This document shows positions 12,168 through 23,740 of a stretch of 64,000 bases of DNA, piece by piece. Where the stretch lies: positions 62,001 through 126,000 of the forward strand of contig CAJNAR010000022.1 of the NCBI GenBank assembly GCA_905220665.1. Direction: 5' to 3'. This stretch comes from Albugo candida (taxonomy: Eukaryota; Oomycota; Peronosporomycetes; Albuginales; Albuginaceae). Both the position numbers and the translations under genes were made by a program. Under the pieces are notes generated by a model. It made no database searches. It was given only the letters and a program-made list of their open reading frames with translations, and was not told the DNA's origin. The stretch's first letter is position 1; each line of letters starts with the position of its first letter.

Positions 12168-14576
12168 CGATTGTAATGATAGGCTTGGTCTATTAGATTA
12201 TCATTTCATGAGTGCTGCTTCCTTCTTCCGATTATATTTTTTCAAGCCAATGTCTTTTCGAGCTATCAACACTATGTTCTGAGCCGGCAGAATTAAAAAA
12301 AGGACAATATGTCAAGCTATACAGGTACTGCATGGTATCATTTACATTGTATAGTGAAATCAATTATGTGACTTTCATGCGTACGCCGACCTCTTTGTAA
12401 TGCTTACTCCCGACAATCAATTTGATGTAAGAATTAAAGAATAAAATGACATGCAAAACTCACTCGCTACAACCAAAACCCACCAGCACCATATCAGGTA
12501 AAAGCCAACAAAACTAGCAACGGAATGCTGATTACCAAGGTAGACCATATCAAATTGAGGCCTACAGTTAGTCCGTGTTTGTATCATTTATACTTTCAAG
12601 AACGATACGATTCTTCGTCCGGCTAATGAATATAAAATTCGAGAACATCTATAAAAGGTACTCTATCTTGTTCAAAGGGTACTTGAACGGTATTCAGTTC
12701 AGTCAGCGCCACCACTTAGCATAGGAATTTCTATGAGAGAACGCGGTTTTGTGTTTTTGCGAATTCAACTCTCAGCTGACCTAATTCGCTGATTTTCTTC
12801 TCTTGATCTTCATATGTACTTGTTCGATCAAAGTTGCGTTGACATCTTATTACTAGGCACAATATCGCCAAAAAAGGCATACCAATGCTAAAGGGGATTC
12901 ATGTCTTTATCCGTATCGGAAAATTAAACTTTGCAATAACCTACTATGGTGATCTGTGGTGATGTCGTCTGCTTAAGAACGACTAGCACAAGAACACGAA
13001 GATGGGATCAATTCTCAATTCTCGACGATGATTATTCGCATCGTTTACTTATATACACGAGGCAATGGATTGGATCTTCTTCCTGCGATATTGCTTTTCT
13101 TGAAATGATTACTGCACCTTCAGCTTCTTTTAAGAGAATTTTAATAAAGCACCCGGCACCGACAGAGTGATGGTAGCCGTTTCACTTAACGCACACATTC
13201 ATGACCAGATCTGTCGGAGTTGCTGATCGCTGATTAAACAGACGACGATTCCGATCGGAGTGCAGAGTCACCGCTTGCAATGAAAGCCATTAATCTGATA
13301 TAATTCGCTGATGTTCCGTGCCAGCCGAATTGTTGACACAAGTGCACATGCTATATACGTCCAACGTGGACGCGAGGAGGAAATCTGATCCCAAGTAGGA
13401 AGTAGCTCCATCCAAAATTGTGCCGTGTGATCCCATTTGGGTATGCGATTTGGATCGTATTTCCCTGCTCCGCACGAGGGCTGAGTGCACAATATAATGT
13501 CGGGCGTGTATCCTTTCAGAATCAGAAACTAGATAGAACTGACACCTATCAACGTTCAGTACATTGAAGACCGTTTATTTGTCTGAATCGCCTGCCCCAG
13601 TTGCATTACCAGCTTGTCGCATATATACAAGAGTTTGTCAACTTCAACTATGAAGTTTCTTTTCTTTTGCAAGTATGCGGCTGATGTCACTGAAAAGCTC
13701 TTGTGCTTGGCTCGAAGTCCACTCAGGCTAGGCAATATATACTTGCGCTATTTCCTGTGCTTGCTTGACTATACTTGCAGATGATCTGCCAGGTTCTAGA
13801 GGGCTAGACTGTCTCTCCGGCTTTCGTTCACTGTATCTGTTGGTCTTGCTCGATATCTGACGGCTTCGCTGGTATTTATGCGTAGAAATGTGTTCATAAA
13901 TGCTTGGTAGGCAGGTATATTACTTGCTTCTTACTGCAGACGTACGAGGCGAGGCATAGATACTCAGCGCAATCAGCTCATCAAACATCGCTTGACCAAC
14001 AAAGTTAGCGAAGCACTTCCAGCGAATAATGGTTAGACTGCACAGACATGTCAGTTTGCCGGATTCTATTGTGTATGCGGCGCGTGAAAATCAAGTTTGA
14101 TAGGACAGCTATAATCATTGAGTAGAAACCGCTACTTTCGTTTACAGACGCAATTTGCCACACTAAGAACAAAAGAAATCGCGAGTCTACCGGTCAGTTT
14201 TACCCTAGGCTATCTAACTGATGAACTCGTTCCGACTGAGCTGGTGTCCGGTTACGCCCAAGTCCAAGCTATCTATAATACTATATATCTACAGCATACT
14301 ATTATCGTCAAGTGGTGGTTTTTGTCAATGCACGCGCTCCTTTCCATCAAGCTCATCTTTTACAATAGGATGTGTGATGCGTTTTCGGCCTCCCAATCAA
14401 GTTGAAGCGGACTGCGATAATCACCCTAGATGTCCTTATAGATAGCTGCACTAGTAGAGAAAACACCAAGGAATTTTATAAGGCACGATTTACGCGCTTG
14501 CTGGATTGATTATAATGCTAAAATAAATTTTACTGCTCAAAGTATAACAGCCAGACTGTTTCTGTTTGTTTACGAC

Positions 14577-16874
14577 CTACAGACTGCCGTCAAGTATCAT
14601 TTTCTTCACAATGTTGGAGGCAGTCAAAGCAAGTCGTAGCATCAATGTGTATTCTGATTGATTGATCTGACGTCGTTCTGCATTCATGCAGCATAATGAA
14701 CCTTTGATTACTTGGTCGCCAATCGACACATGCATAGGGAATCCAATGTAAAATGACAAGCGATGATCCGAACAAACAGCTGAACCATGGAACTGCACAT
14801 CTGAGGGCAGATTCTGATAAATCGTGGGGGCTCCTTCGTATAGCATATGCGCACAGAGAGACTGATCTTTCGAAACTCGTGTAAAAAGCGGAAACAAATC
14901 TGGCGCATTACCTCCAACTACTTGTAAGAAATCTCCAATTAACAGTGTCATCACACTATACGAGCAGTTTAAGAGTTTTGCTGCAATGTCACAAATTGTA
15001 GTCAGCTCGGGAACGTGTCCAATATCCACCTCGTGCAAGTTACATGATGGTACACAAGGTGCTTTTGGCATGGAATCTTCTGGATTGGCATACGTGAGTG
15101 GGTATGTTCGCTTTTTGGCGGCTCCCACGACACAATCTTGCAGCGCAACTGGCTGCAAACATACCATTTCAATTAATCTGCTGGACTCATCCAACGGCCG
15201 ACCGGTTGACGCACCGGACTCACCCTCTCCATGCAAATTCAATACATCCACTTTTGCTCTTGCCATTTGTGTTGAATCAGTCTGAGAGTGGTGAAAGACG
15301 TGTATGATATGTTCAAGAAGTCGATTGCCTTCCGTTTTTTCGCTGTCATTTTGTACAACCGACCGCATAAATGAACGCAGTTTGTTTGTGAGCTTCTGTG
15401 CTGATTCAGGTGCGTCGCTTTGTACTCTTGGAGGACGAAGCAGCTCTGAACAAACATCACTAAAACTTCCCATGGCTAATTTATCGAGACATCTCTCACA
15501 TACACGCACACGCTCAATATCGATACTAATACTCTCATTTGTACCGTCTTTACGGATGACATGTTGCTCTCGTTCCTGTTCTTGACAGCATGAACTAACA
15601 CATATAAAAAATCCACATATATCACATAAACACTTTTTTTTCCAACGAAATCTTTGGACGCAGCAGACACATCGTTCATTTTGCACTTTGATAACTTCGT
15701 GATCAACCAAACGCTGCATACCCAGCCGCCGTCGCATAAGCACTCGGGGTAAAGTGTCAACTGATTTGGCCAGCGAGAAAAGGCGATGTTTAAGTGTGAA
15801 ATTGGATGTCCGATTTGATCGAAGTTGCGTCCAATTAGTAGTTGTTGCCAGAGGTGCTTGTGCATAGTACATGACATTGACACTGGTCTTATCTCCGAAC
15901 GCGTGTTTACCATCGTCTGAACTGACTTCTTGTATCCAGTAACTTGTGATAAGATTAGATAATTGGCTGAATGCTTCTTTACGGGTGTTTGATGCTGGCG
16001 TTGTGCTGATGTACAAATCTTCACATGAAAGAGGCGCGCTAATCTTTCGGAAGCCATTATGCGCTTCATTTCCAAACTCGACTTCAGAACCTTCCAATGG
16101 GCTATTGCTTATAAAATCCAAAAAACACCACTGTTCGTTACGAGCGAATGGGTATGCGTTACTAAATATCGCAGTGTTGACAAAACTTTCTTGAAGTACG
16201 TCGGATCCAGCATTGTTGATATCATTGTTTGCATTTGCATGGTGTATCGCGGTTCCATAAACGAATTCCTTCCCATGTAATGTTGACATCATGGAATTAT
16301 ACGGACGATGATGCTGTTTGTGGTTGTTTACTGGAACTTGGAGAAAGCTTCGGATTTCTTTTGCTGTGCAGTTTTGAATAGTGCCTCGACCAAGCACTGC
16401 AAACACTTTATTCGATTGCTCTGTCGTGTACGCACTTAAATCGGCTTCATCGTGATCAGTAAAGATTCTCGTAAAAATGGAAAAGTCGGAGATTTTCTTC
16501 TTTAATTTCCAACCACCCTCGCATTCACTTTCTTTTACATCAGCTAGTGCTGCCCAATCAATCTTTTGCTCTGTTTTCTTAGCGAGGTATGATAATTGCG
16601 CATATCCGAGGCGAATACTGCGAGCAGGAGCGTCGGAGGCGGTACTCTCGGAATCCTCGCTGATTTGTTCAACATCCACGCTGAACTGTTCTACGTCATC
16701 GCTTGTAATCGAGTCATCTCGATCGGTCGTTCGTGGCGAGATCATTTTAGACATTGAAAGCGTGCGATCACTTCCCAACGAAAGAGTGTCTCGCAATGAT
16801 TTGGACGGCTGGTGCACGCCGTTAATGCTCTCATCTTTCTGAGCAAAATGAGACAGACACGCAGAATTGTTCAT
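14577..16874 (-). CDS. START-like / FYVE / GAF domain protein
   Basis: This is an intronless 765-residue protein. Residues about 60-330 resemble the START-like lipid-binding region that oomycetes commonly place before FYVE fingers. A FYVE-type zinc finger follows near residues 390-460, with four Cys-x2-Cys or Cys-Cys pairs (CVCC, CDIC, SCC, CERC). Its basic R(R/K)HHCR patch is poorly conserved, reading CDICGFFICVSSC, so phosphatidylinositol-3-phosphate binding is uncertain. Residues about 615-760 form a GAF-like domain (HDLSFYIGFPM- and GSLCCMN-type strands). FYVE proteins usually act on endosomal membranes, and the family is strongly expanded in oomycetes. It is divergent from eIF4G, with about 610 bp between the starts. 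Confidence 0.72.
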   Translation of the reverse strand: MNNSACLSHFAQKDESINGVHQPSKSLRDTLSLGSDRTLSMSKMISPRTTDRDDSITSDDVEQFSVDVEQISEDSESTASDAPARSIRLGYAQLSYLAKKTEQKIDWAALADVKESECEGGWKLKKKISDFSIFTRIFTDHDEADLSAYTTEQSNKVFAVLGRGTIQNCTAKEIRSFLQVPVNNHKQHHRPYNSMMSTLHGKEFVYGTAIHHANANNDINNAGSDVLQESFVNTAIFSNAYPFARNEQWCFLDFISNSPLEGSEVEFGNEAHNGFRKISAPLSCEDLYISTTPASNTRKEAFSQLSNLITSYWIQEVSSDDGKHAFGDKTSVNVMYYAQAPLATTTNWTQLRSNRTSNFTLKHRLFSLAKSVDTLPRVLMRRRLGMQRLVDHEVIKVQNERCVCCVQRFRWKKKCLCDICGFFICVSSCCQEQEREQHVIRKDGTNESISIDIERVRVCERCLDKLAMGSFSDVCSELLRPPRVQSDAPESAQKLTNKLRSFMRSVVQNDSEKTEGNRLLEHIIHVFHHSQTDSTQMARAKVDVLNLHGEGESGASTGRPLDESSRLIEMVCLQPVALQDCVVGAAKKRTYPLTYANPEDSMPKAPCVPSCNLHEVDIGHVPELTTICDIAAKLLNCSYSVMTLLIGDFLQVVGGNAPDLFPLFTRVSKDQSLCAHMLYEGAPTIYQNLPSDVQFHGSAVCSDHRLSFYIGFPMHVSIGDQVIKGSLCCMNAERRQINQSEYTLMLRLALTASNIVKKMILDGSL

Positions 16875-17486
16875 CGAGGTGGTTGCAACGGTGAGAGCCG
16901 CGCAGGTGATAATTTATTCAGTTTTACCCTGACCTGGTATTATTGAGAACTGCTGAACGGGACCCTATCCATTGTATTTGTATCATTAAAAATTACGCAC
17001 AGGAATGATTCCAGTCACGTAGGCTTTGATCGAAGGATGATTGGCTAAACAACCTCTTCTATTTGCAAAAACGGTACCTTTCTAGGCATCATATGTTTAT
17101 TTCGTTCCAGTGTGCTCTGAAATTCTAATCGACCGAAAGAGTGGAAGGATAGAGATACATTTTTACAACCAATGAGAAGAGCGGACCTGCAATCAGATTT
17201 TGATTGGTTGTAGAGAGAAATCCTAATTTACATGTGTGCCACCCTATTCCAGAATTCCATTCGAGGGGCTTTTTTTTGTCCTTTCTTCGTTGGAGAGGAA
17301 GCAGTTTGTTTTTCTTTGCTGCGTTTATTGTCGTCTCATTGCCTGTCATCTTCGACTGAGCAATCACATACTCGTAGCTATACCCAATTGTAGTAGATTT
17401 CCATACACGTACCTCGTTCGTCGCGAGACTGATCCGTTTTTGGAAAACTACACACAATTAATCGATTGTCTATCAGCGAATGGAAA
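16875..17486. promoter_or_regulatory. Shared upstream region of the START/FYVE gene and eIF4G, with inverted CCAAT boxes
   Basis: The two genes are transcribed away from this 612-bp interval. It contains a perfect 10-base inverted repeat, 17164-17173 (TACAACCAAT) and 17203-17212 (ATTGGTTGTA). Each arm contains a CCAAT pentamer, and the arms are 29 bases apart. Paired CCAAT boxes are typical NF-Y sites. A minus-strand frame of 110 codons (17457-17125) crosses the region but has no recognised features. Which gene the boxes serve is inference. Confidence 0.4.
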
Positions 17487-20400
17487 ATGAATCCAAGTAA
17501 TGGAAATCCTGGCTCACAGTATCCTCGTCATCGTCACCCAAACTCGACAGCAAATACCCCATCAACTGCAGGTGGCTCGGGACCACCCAATGCCGTGAAA
17601 AGTCATTTATCTGGACAACCAGCGTATCAACCTCAATATAACGCTGCTTACGGAGGGCATCATATGATGAATCACCAGAGATCCTCGCGCACAGGTACAC
17701 ATGAATGGCGCTTATTTCCTGGAACTATTTATCACGTGAGAAATGTAGAGTATCGCGCCAAAGGAACTGGTGCTCATTCCAATCGGATAGAAAATGCACC
17801 TGTTCCTAGCGGTGAAAATGCACCAATGGGTAGAGGGCCTACTAGCGGAAATACGATCGACGGACAGGGTGGAAATTATCCCTCAGACTCACAGCCACAA
17901 GAACCAAAAAGCGTATGTGCTCGTAATGTACCTTCTTGCATGTAATTATCTCATTATTATTGATGCGATGTAGTATGCGAAGAGCGGTGTAGATGGCAGT
18001 CAAGATTATGTAAACACATCAAACGTATGGAACTCCAATAATGTTTCGGAAGCAATGCACAAAGATGCAAATAAAAGCGTTGAAGGCAGCACACCGACGA
18101 CCATGAGTCAGACGGCAGCTCCCTCACACACACCGAGGTACCCGTATCAAAATCCTCGTGGAAATCGAAACTATGGCCGCAACATGTCAGGGGGATACAT
18201 TTCCCCAGGAGGATTTATCCCTCGTGGAAATGAGCAGCACTTTATCCCGCCAATGCAGCCATCCATGAGCTCTGCTTCAATGTACAGTAATCCGTTTGGC
18301 TTTGCAAATGTGCATTATACGCACTATAACATGGAAATGGGTGGTGGCATGTACAACACACATGCCCCTCAGCATACTTATCCTGCCACCAAACCACAAG
18401 CAGCACCTGCGCGTCGAGAGAGAAAAGCATTAGATATCATCAATCCAGCCACTGGAGCTAAAATTGTTGACGCCCAAGCTGTGAACAAAATAGCGAACGA
18501 GCCAGCGGACCAGAAGAAAAAGGTTGTGGATTCCATAATCGCGCCCGATACAGATAAAGTCAAAAGACCAGATGGTAAAGAACCAGTGCCAGTGCAAACG
18601 AAAAGCAAAGCTATCGATGACAAAAAAACTGAAATTCATCCGAATGTCGATGTCAAAAAAGTCGGTGCAAAAGCGGAAGACAGTGCTTGTGCTCCAGTTG
18701 TCCTGAAGAAAGAGACTCTAGTGATCCCTCCTACTGAAAAAGTGGAGAAACCAAAAAAAGGAGAAGTGAAAAGTCCTTCCTCTTCTGCAAGCTCTTCGTG
18801 TCAACCAGAAGTTCAGGCTTTGATGTTTGGTACTATCTCGGTTCCTGAAATCGTCATTCCCGTGAAAAAGGATGTGAAGAAGAAAGAAGTTGAAGATAAA
18901 CTTGCCTCTGGCACCTCGGCTTCAAAGCAAAAAGCGGACTCGGCTGAAGGTCCACGACATACCGAGATAAAAGATCAGAAGCAGACTCTTCAGCAAAAGA
19001 CTTCCTCAACAAAGGCGAACAGACAAGAGACTGTATCGCATGTCACAAAGAAAGCTGAAAACCTGAAAGCGCTGATCGAGCCAAAGGACGTAATTGTGCC
19101 GAAAAAGCCACAAAGCGCTCAGATTGAAGAAGATACGAAATCATCGGCCAAGGCCGTGGAAGTAGAATGTAAGGCTGTTTCTGAGACAAAAAGCAGCTCG
19201 AAACTCAATGAAAAAGAAGCTGTGGTTCCGAAGAAACCCGTAACGATACCAAAAACGAATGGCAGATTTGTGTACAGCATGGAATTCCTGATTCAGTAAG
19301 ACCTTCTAGTCGTACTTTCAGACTTTGTAATTGCTTACTTTTGTCTGTTAGATTTCGCGATCAGTTCACAGATATTCCCAGCGGTCCAAACACTCCCGTT
19401 TGGCCATCTATGGACATTGTACCTGAAGGTGCAAGTCGATCAGGTCGTGGTAATAAAGGTGGAAATGCAGGTTGGGATCGAGGAGACAAATCTTCTCGCC
19501 AGAGTGGTCGTGGAGGACCGTCAAGTAATGGAGGAAGTAACTGGCAACGACCTCATGATTCGAAACGTGGACGAGGTGATCGTGGAAACCGTGGAAATAG
19601 TGGTGGACGGGGAGGTCCTGACATACCATACGACCTCCCGTTAGAACCTTTGGAACGATCCGAGAATCGCTGGATACCAACGAAATCGACCACTAGACTC
19701 GAAGAAACTCGCAAAAACGTTCAAAGTATAATGAACAAGATGACACGCGAGAAATTTGATCCTCTAGCAGCCAAATTAGCATCTATTGATATGGAAAGTC
19801 GTGAAACGCTGGAAGCCGTTATCCAAATGATATTCGATAAAGCTCTAAGTGAGCCTCATTTCTGTGACATGTACGCGGATCTTTGTGCTTATTTGGCTCA
19901 ACAATGGCTCTCTTGGTCGTTTATCAGAGTGGTCAAGAAAGTGGATCATGATCTCTTCTACTGGACTGTGATGCCCGAATCAGATTCTGACGTTGTCGGT
20001 CCATTTCCTTCGATTCCTGAGATTCTCGATTCCGCCATAAGCGAAGACATTCAACCAATTCCCGCTCCATCAAACATGACGTTGCACGATGCTTGTATAT
20101 ATCGTCATAAATTTGTGAAAATATGGATTGTGGAGGAAGATGCATCGCCTCCATCGTACTTTTGGTCTGGTGAGGACGTCGAAGATTTGAATGAGGCAAA
20201 AACGATGTTTGGGCCGTATCCTACGACAGAGGAAGCTGGTATTTCTACTGAAAAAATGTCCTTCAAACGTATTCTGGTGAATTCGTGTCGGGAAGAATTC
20301 GAAAAAGACAACATTTACGAAGAGCTTGAATCGAAATTTCATGCCGCAAAAAACGAAGAAAAAGTAACAGCGGAAATGGAAGCAGAGTATGAAGAGAAGA

Positions 20401-22371
20401 GGATGCAGATGAAAAGACGTATGCTTGGGAACATTCGCTTTATCGGAGAATTATTTCGTAAAGGCTTACTGAAAGAGACAATCATGCACTATTGTCTATG
20501 CAAATTGATGAGCACGGAAGCTCGAAATGTGTCCAAAACTCGCACACAATTAGTGGCGGTCCACCCCGACCAAGCTCCCGATGAGGAGAATATCGAGTCT
20601 TTATGCAAACTCTTGGCCACGATAGGGAAGGATTTAGAGCGACGTGTAGGTGTGGAGACGATGGACATTTACTTTCGGTATTTGGAGACAAATTTGGCCA
20701 AAGATGAACGACTTTGTTCTCGAATGAGATTCATGCTACTTGACACAATTGATTTGAGAAAAAATCGATGGGAACCGCGACGTCAGGTATTAGTAACGAA
20801 AACGTTGACAGAAATTCGGAAGGAAGCGGAACGGGAACAGCGCACGGGCGGATCTAACTCTGGTAATGGTGGTTTTCCTCGTTCGGAATCTGCTCGAATG
20901 GATAATCGTCGATCAGCACCAAACCGTGAATCCTTTTCAAATCGCTCTACATCCTTCCAGCAGCACAATTCAAATCGTAGCGGTGGCCTACCAAAAAATG
21001 CGATAAGTCTCGACCGGATGCGGAATGCAAATTCTGCCAGAGATGATTCGAATCGGTCAGGACCTCTTGGACGTCCAGCCATTTTCATGGCTACTTCTAA
21101 ACGTGGAAGTGCGCGTAAAGCACAATCAAACGCTAGCAGCGTTCCCGAGGTAGAAAATTCCAGGTCGGATATGAATGCTGAGGAGAGCAACGAGTCATGC
21201 GTCGCGTCACCAACTGAGTGCACAACACAAAGTCTTACTGACGAAGAAGTGGCGTTTATCATCAAAAAGTCGAAATCGATCGCTGCAGAGTATTTGTCTA
21301 TCTTGGATGTTGATGAGGCAGAAGCGTGCTTCGTGGAAGTACAAAAGGAGCTGGACGGGCGGGAGAATATTGCCGAGGAATTCAGTTCGGCTCTTTTGAA
21401 ATCAGCTGTGGAAGCGAAACAAGCAGATCGTGAGAAAATGTTTGACCTTTTGGAAGCATTGGTTATCAGCAAGCGGGTCATTGTAGTCAATGCGATTCAA
21501 TTTGCGATCCGGCAATTATTACGATCCGCATGTGATTTATGGTGTGATGTGCCCAAGCTTCATGAACTGCTGGGCTCATTCATGACGCGTTTCTTCGATA
21601 CATTGGACTCGGACGATATTTCGATCGATTGGTTGCTATCCGGCTGCGGGCAGACTTTAGATTCGACAACGATGGGAAATCTGATCACGTCGGGTTTTCT
21701 GTCGAAAATTTGTGGAGTGTATCTTCGACGCACGAAAGCAATCAACATTGCAAAAACTATGGCAATGGCACGTGCAACCATGATATGCTATTTGGTCATG
21801 TTTCCATCATCACGACCACGAGGACCGCAATTGGAAAAATGGCTTCAAGAGAACGATCTCGTCGACGTTTTTGAAATGTTGCAGCCTGCGTTTAAGATTG
21901 TTAGCATGCTGTCTTCATCATCGGCGACAGAACAAGTGGTCGAGTACATTGAGCACAAGATTCCCATCAGCTTACGAAGTGATCGCTTTTTCGCGATGCA
22001 TGTGTGTCTCCTTATTTTAGAGAGCATTCCTGCTGATCGACCACCTTCTGTCGAGGTTGGATTGCTACTTACCGGCTTTTGTGCTGACATCGACACAGAA
22101 GCGTATGTGGTAGCTGGAATTGTTCAAACGCAATCAGACTTTGGTATGTGCAACGTCAAGCAAACATTCAATAGATGCTAACTGTTTTGTATGAATAGAC
22201 CGAGTAAAACGGCTACTCAATCATTTGCTCAGCGATGACACGCTGCATCCGGCAGCGCTCCGAGCGTGGGTCGAGCTTGGAGAGGATCATAGTTGGAATA
22301 GAAAGCACGCGATGGCTGAATTGCGGGATTATGTTGCCGAGCAGGTTTCGAAAGCAAAGAGTAGCAATTGA
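17487..22371 (+). CDS. EIF4G: Translation initiation factor eIF4G
   Basis: There are four exons (17487-17912, 17974-19295, 19352-22143, 22199-22371) giving 1570 residues; introns of 61, 56 and 55 bp are GT-AG. eIF4G is the scaffold of the cap-binding complex, bridging eIF4E, eIF4A and the 43S ribosome. The long disordered N-terminal half is Lys/Ser-rich. The eIF4E-binding motif YSMEFLI (Y-x4-L-hydrophobic) ends just before the second intron, near residue 580. A Gly/Arg-rich stretch with RGG-like repeats follows. The MIF4G domain starts near residue 700 (KNVQSIMNKMTREKF) and resumes after a large insertion at SFKRILVNSCREEFEKD. An MA3 domain begins near residue 1210 (LTDEEVAFIIKKSKSIAAEY), and the protein ends in a helical tail. 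The ATG at 17487 is the first in-frame Met. The insertion inside MIF4G is described under findings. Confidence 0.9.
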
Positions 22372-22396
22372 CGAGTCGTTATTTTTAAAGTTGAAG

Positions 22397-22486
22397 ATGG
22401 ATCGAAATGCTTTTTGCTTTTTGCTTTTTGTGGCGATCGTTTTTGCTGTCTGTGGTATGGACGCCCTTGACCGTCCGGTATACTAA
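22397..22486 (+). CDS. Possible secreted-protein first exon
   Basis: Just 25 bp after the eIF4G stop, an ATG opens MDRNAFCFLLFVAIVFAVCG, an almost ideal secretion signal, and reaches a stop after 29 codons. The stop lies beside GTATGG and TACTAAC, which look like a splice donor (22454) and a perfect branch point, so this may be the first exon of a spliced gene. A later acidic frame in the region (about 22640-22752) reads like protein and could be its last exon. I could not join them without ambiguity. It could also be chance sequence downstream of eIF4G. Confidence 0.35.
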   Translation: MDRNAFCFLLFVAIVFAVCGMDALDRPVY

Positions 22487-23689
22487 CGTGGTGAAGAGAC
22501 TTGACTTCTTCATGTTTAGCGATGCTCAATTGATTAGTTGTAGGCTTCTTCTTGCTGTGCTACCACGAGTCTGCTATGTAGGCTGCATGCACCATTCCAC
22601 GAGTCTGTGACTCCTTTGGTGGGGTTTCAGTACGTGACATGCTACTGGATAACATATGTCCCGCGATTGCAGCCAAGCTTCCACGCAGCGAACGCGATGC
22701 CTTCTACTTGCTTGATCCTTGCTTAATCTGGTCATCTGAAGAAGAGAATTGAACAAGGCTAGTACTATATAGAGAAGAACAACGCCAACATGTGGTTCAC
22801 TGGTCTAAGAGTACTGAAGGTCAGCGCAGTATGCTTCCACGTTTTCAGACACAAGGGCTTTACTCTGCGGACGATGAATAGAACGATTGACAAGGTGGTG
22901 GCTTACTGCTTGGAATTTGCTGGTGTGACAAATTACGAGAATAGATCTTCTTTTCGTCAGCTTGATGATCAAGGTCGCTCGCCATCTCTGTAGGATTCGG
23001 AGTGCGATATTCTTGATAAGGATTGTCTAGTCTTGCACCGGTCGATAGATTTGTACCACAGAGTTGTCACGATTCGAATAGGCGAACGAGAGTCAATTCA
23101 TACTCGGTTCATCACAAAGTGGCTAGCTTTATTGAGACAGCTACGTATATCGAAGAAGCGAGCGCCACGAATTCTTCAAACACAGCAATACTGAACGTTG
23201 AATGATTGAGTGCACTTTTATAATTAAAGATGCGGACTGCAAGATTACTCGCAACGCAAGCATCGTAGTCGTTTTCTTGTTACCAGAGGCCTGTGTTTTC
23301 CGAATAAGAGTTAACTAGCATGCGTCCGAGCCGACATATGCTTTAACAGAGTCGTTATACGAGAGCCTGCACAAAAAGTGGAAGTTTACATCTACGAGCC
23401 TTATTCTTGTTCATTTCAAAGTGGTCCCAATTGGACTTCGCAGACAGATTTGTCAGTAAGGAGTTTTATTGAAAGACGGCAAGTTATATTGACATGCGTT
23501 CACTTCTCATATCCGCGCCAATGCTCGCGATTTTGTGTGATATCCTTCCTCCAATAAAGTGCTGATATATGATTCCAGTTTTTCTCTCATGGCTCTCGTC
23601 TCGAGGTGGCCAATCTCACCTGTTACATAGCGTGACAAACCCTCTTCTAAATCGTGCGTCTGTAATGAGATGATTTTCATACATATGAA
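22487..23689. other. Intergenic, no confident gene
   Basis: Apart from the possible later exons of the secreted candidate at 22397, I see only short overlapping frames. No repeat family or RNA gene is recognised before the duplicated Cys-x2-Cys loci begin near 23690. Confidence 0.45.
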
Positions 23690-23740
23690 ACGTGAATAAA
23701 AAATCAAAAAGAAGCAGGTGCTATCGGACCAGGACATTCC

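Larger units (their letters stand above)
9456..14576. other. Gene-poor stretch with hairpins and small secreted-peptide candidates
   Basis: No conserved gene is visible between EBP2 and the START/FYVE gene. The stretch contains the double hairpin at 9976-10066 and two short open frames beginning with possible signal peptides (10478 plus, 12167 minus), annotated separately. Other open frames are short, overlapping and unlike known proteins. Confidence 0.5.

Noticed and set aside
17125..17457. 110-codon minus-strand frame before eIF4G
   Set aside because: It has a plausible length but no motif, and it overlaps the probable divergent promoter; not enough to call a gene.
20783..21490. 235-codon minus-strand frame
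   Set aside because: Shadow of the eIF4G coding strand; Ser/Arg-rich without conserved motifs.
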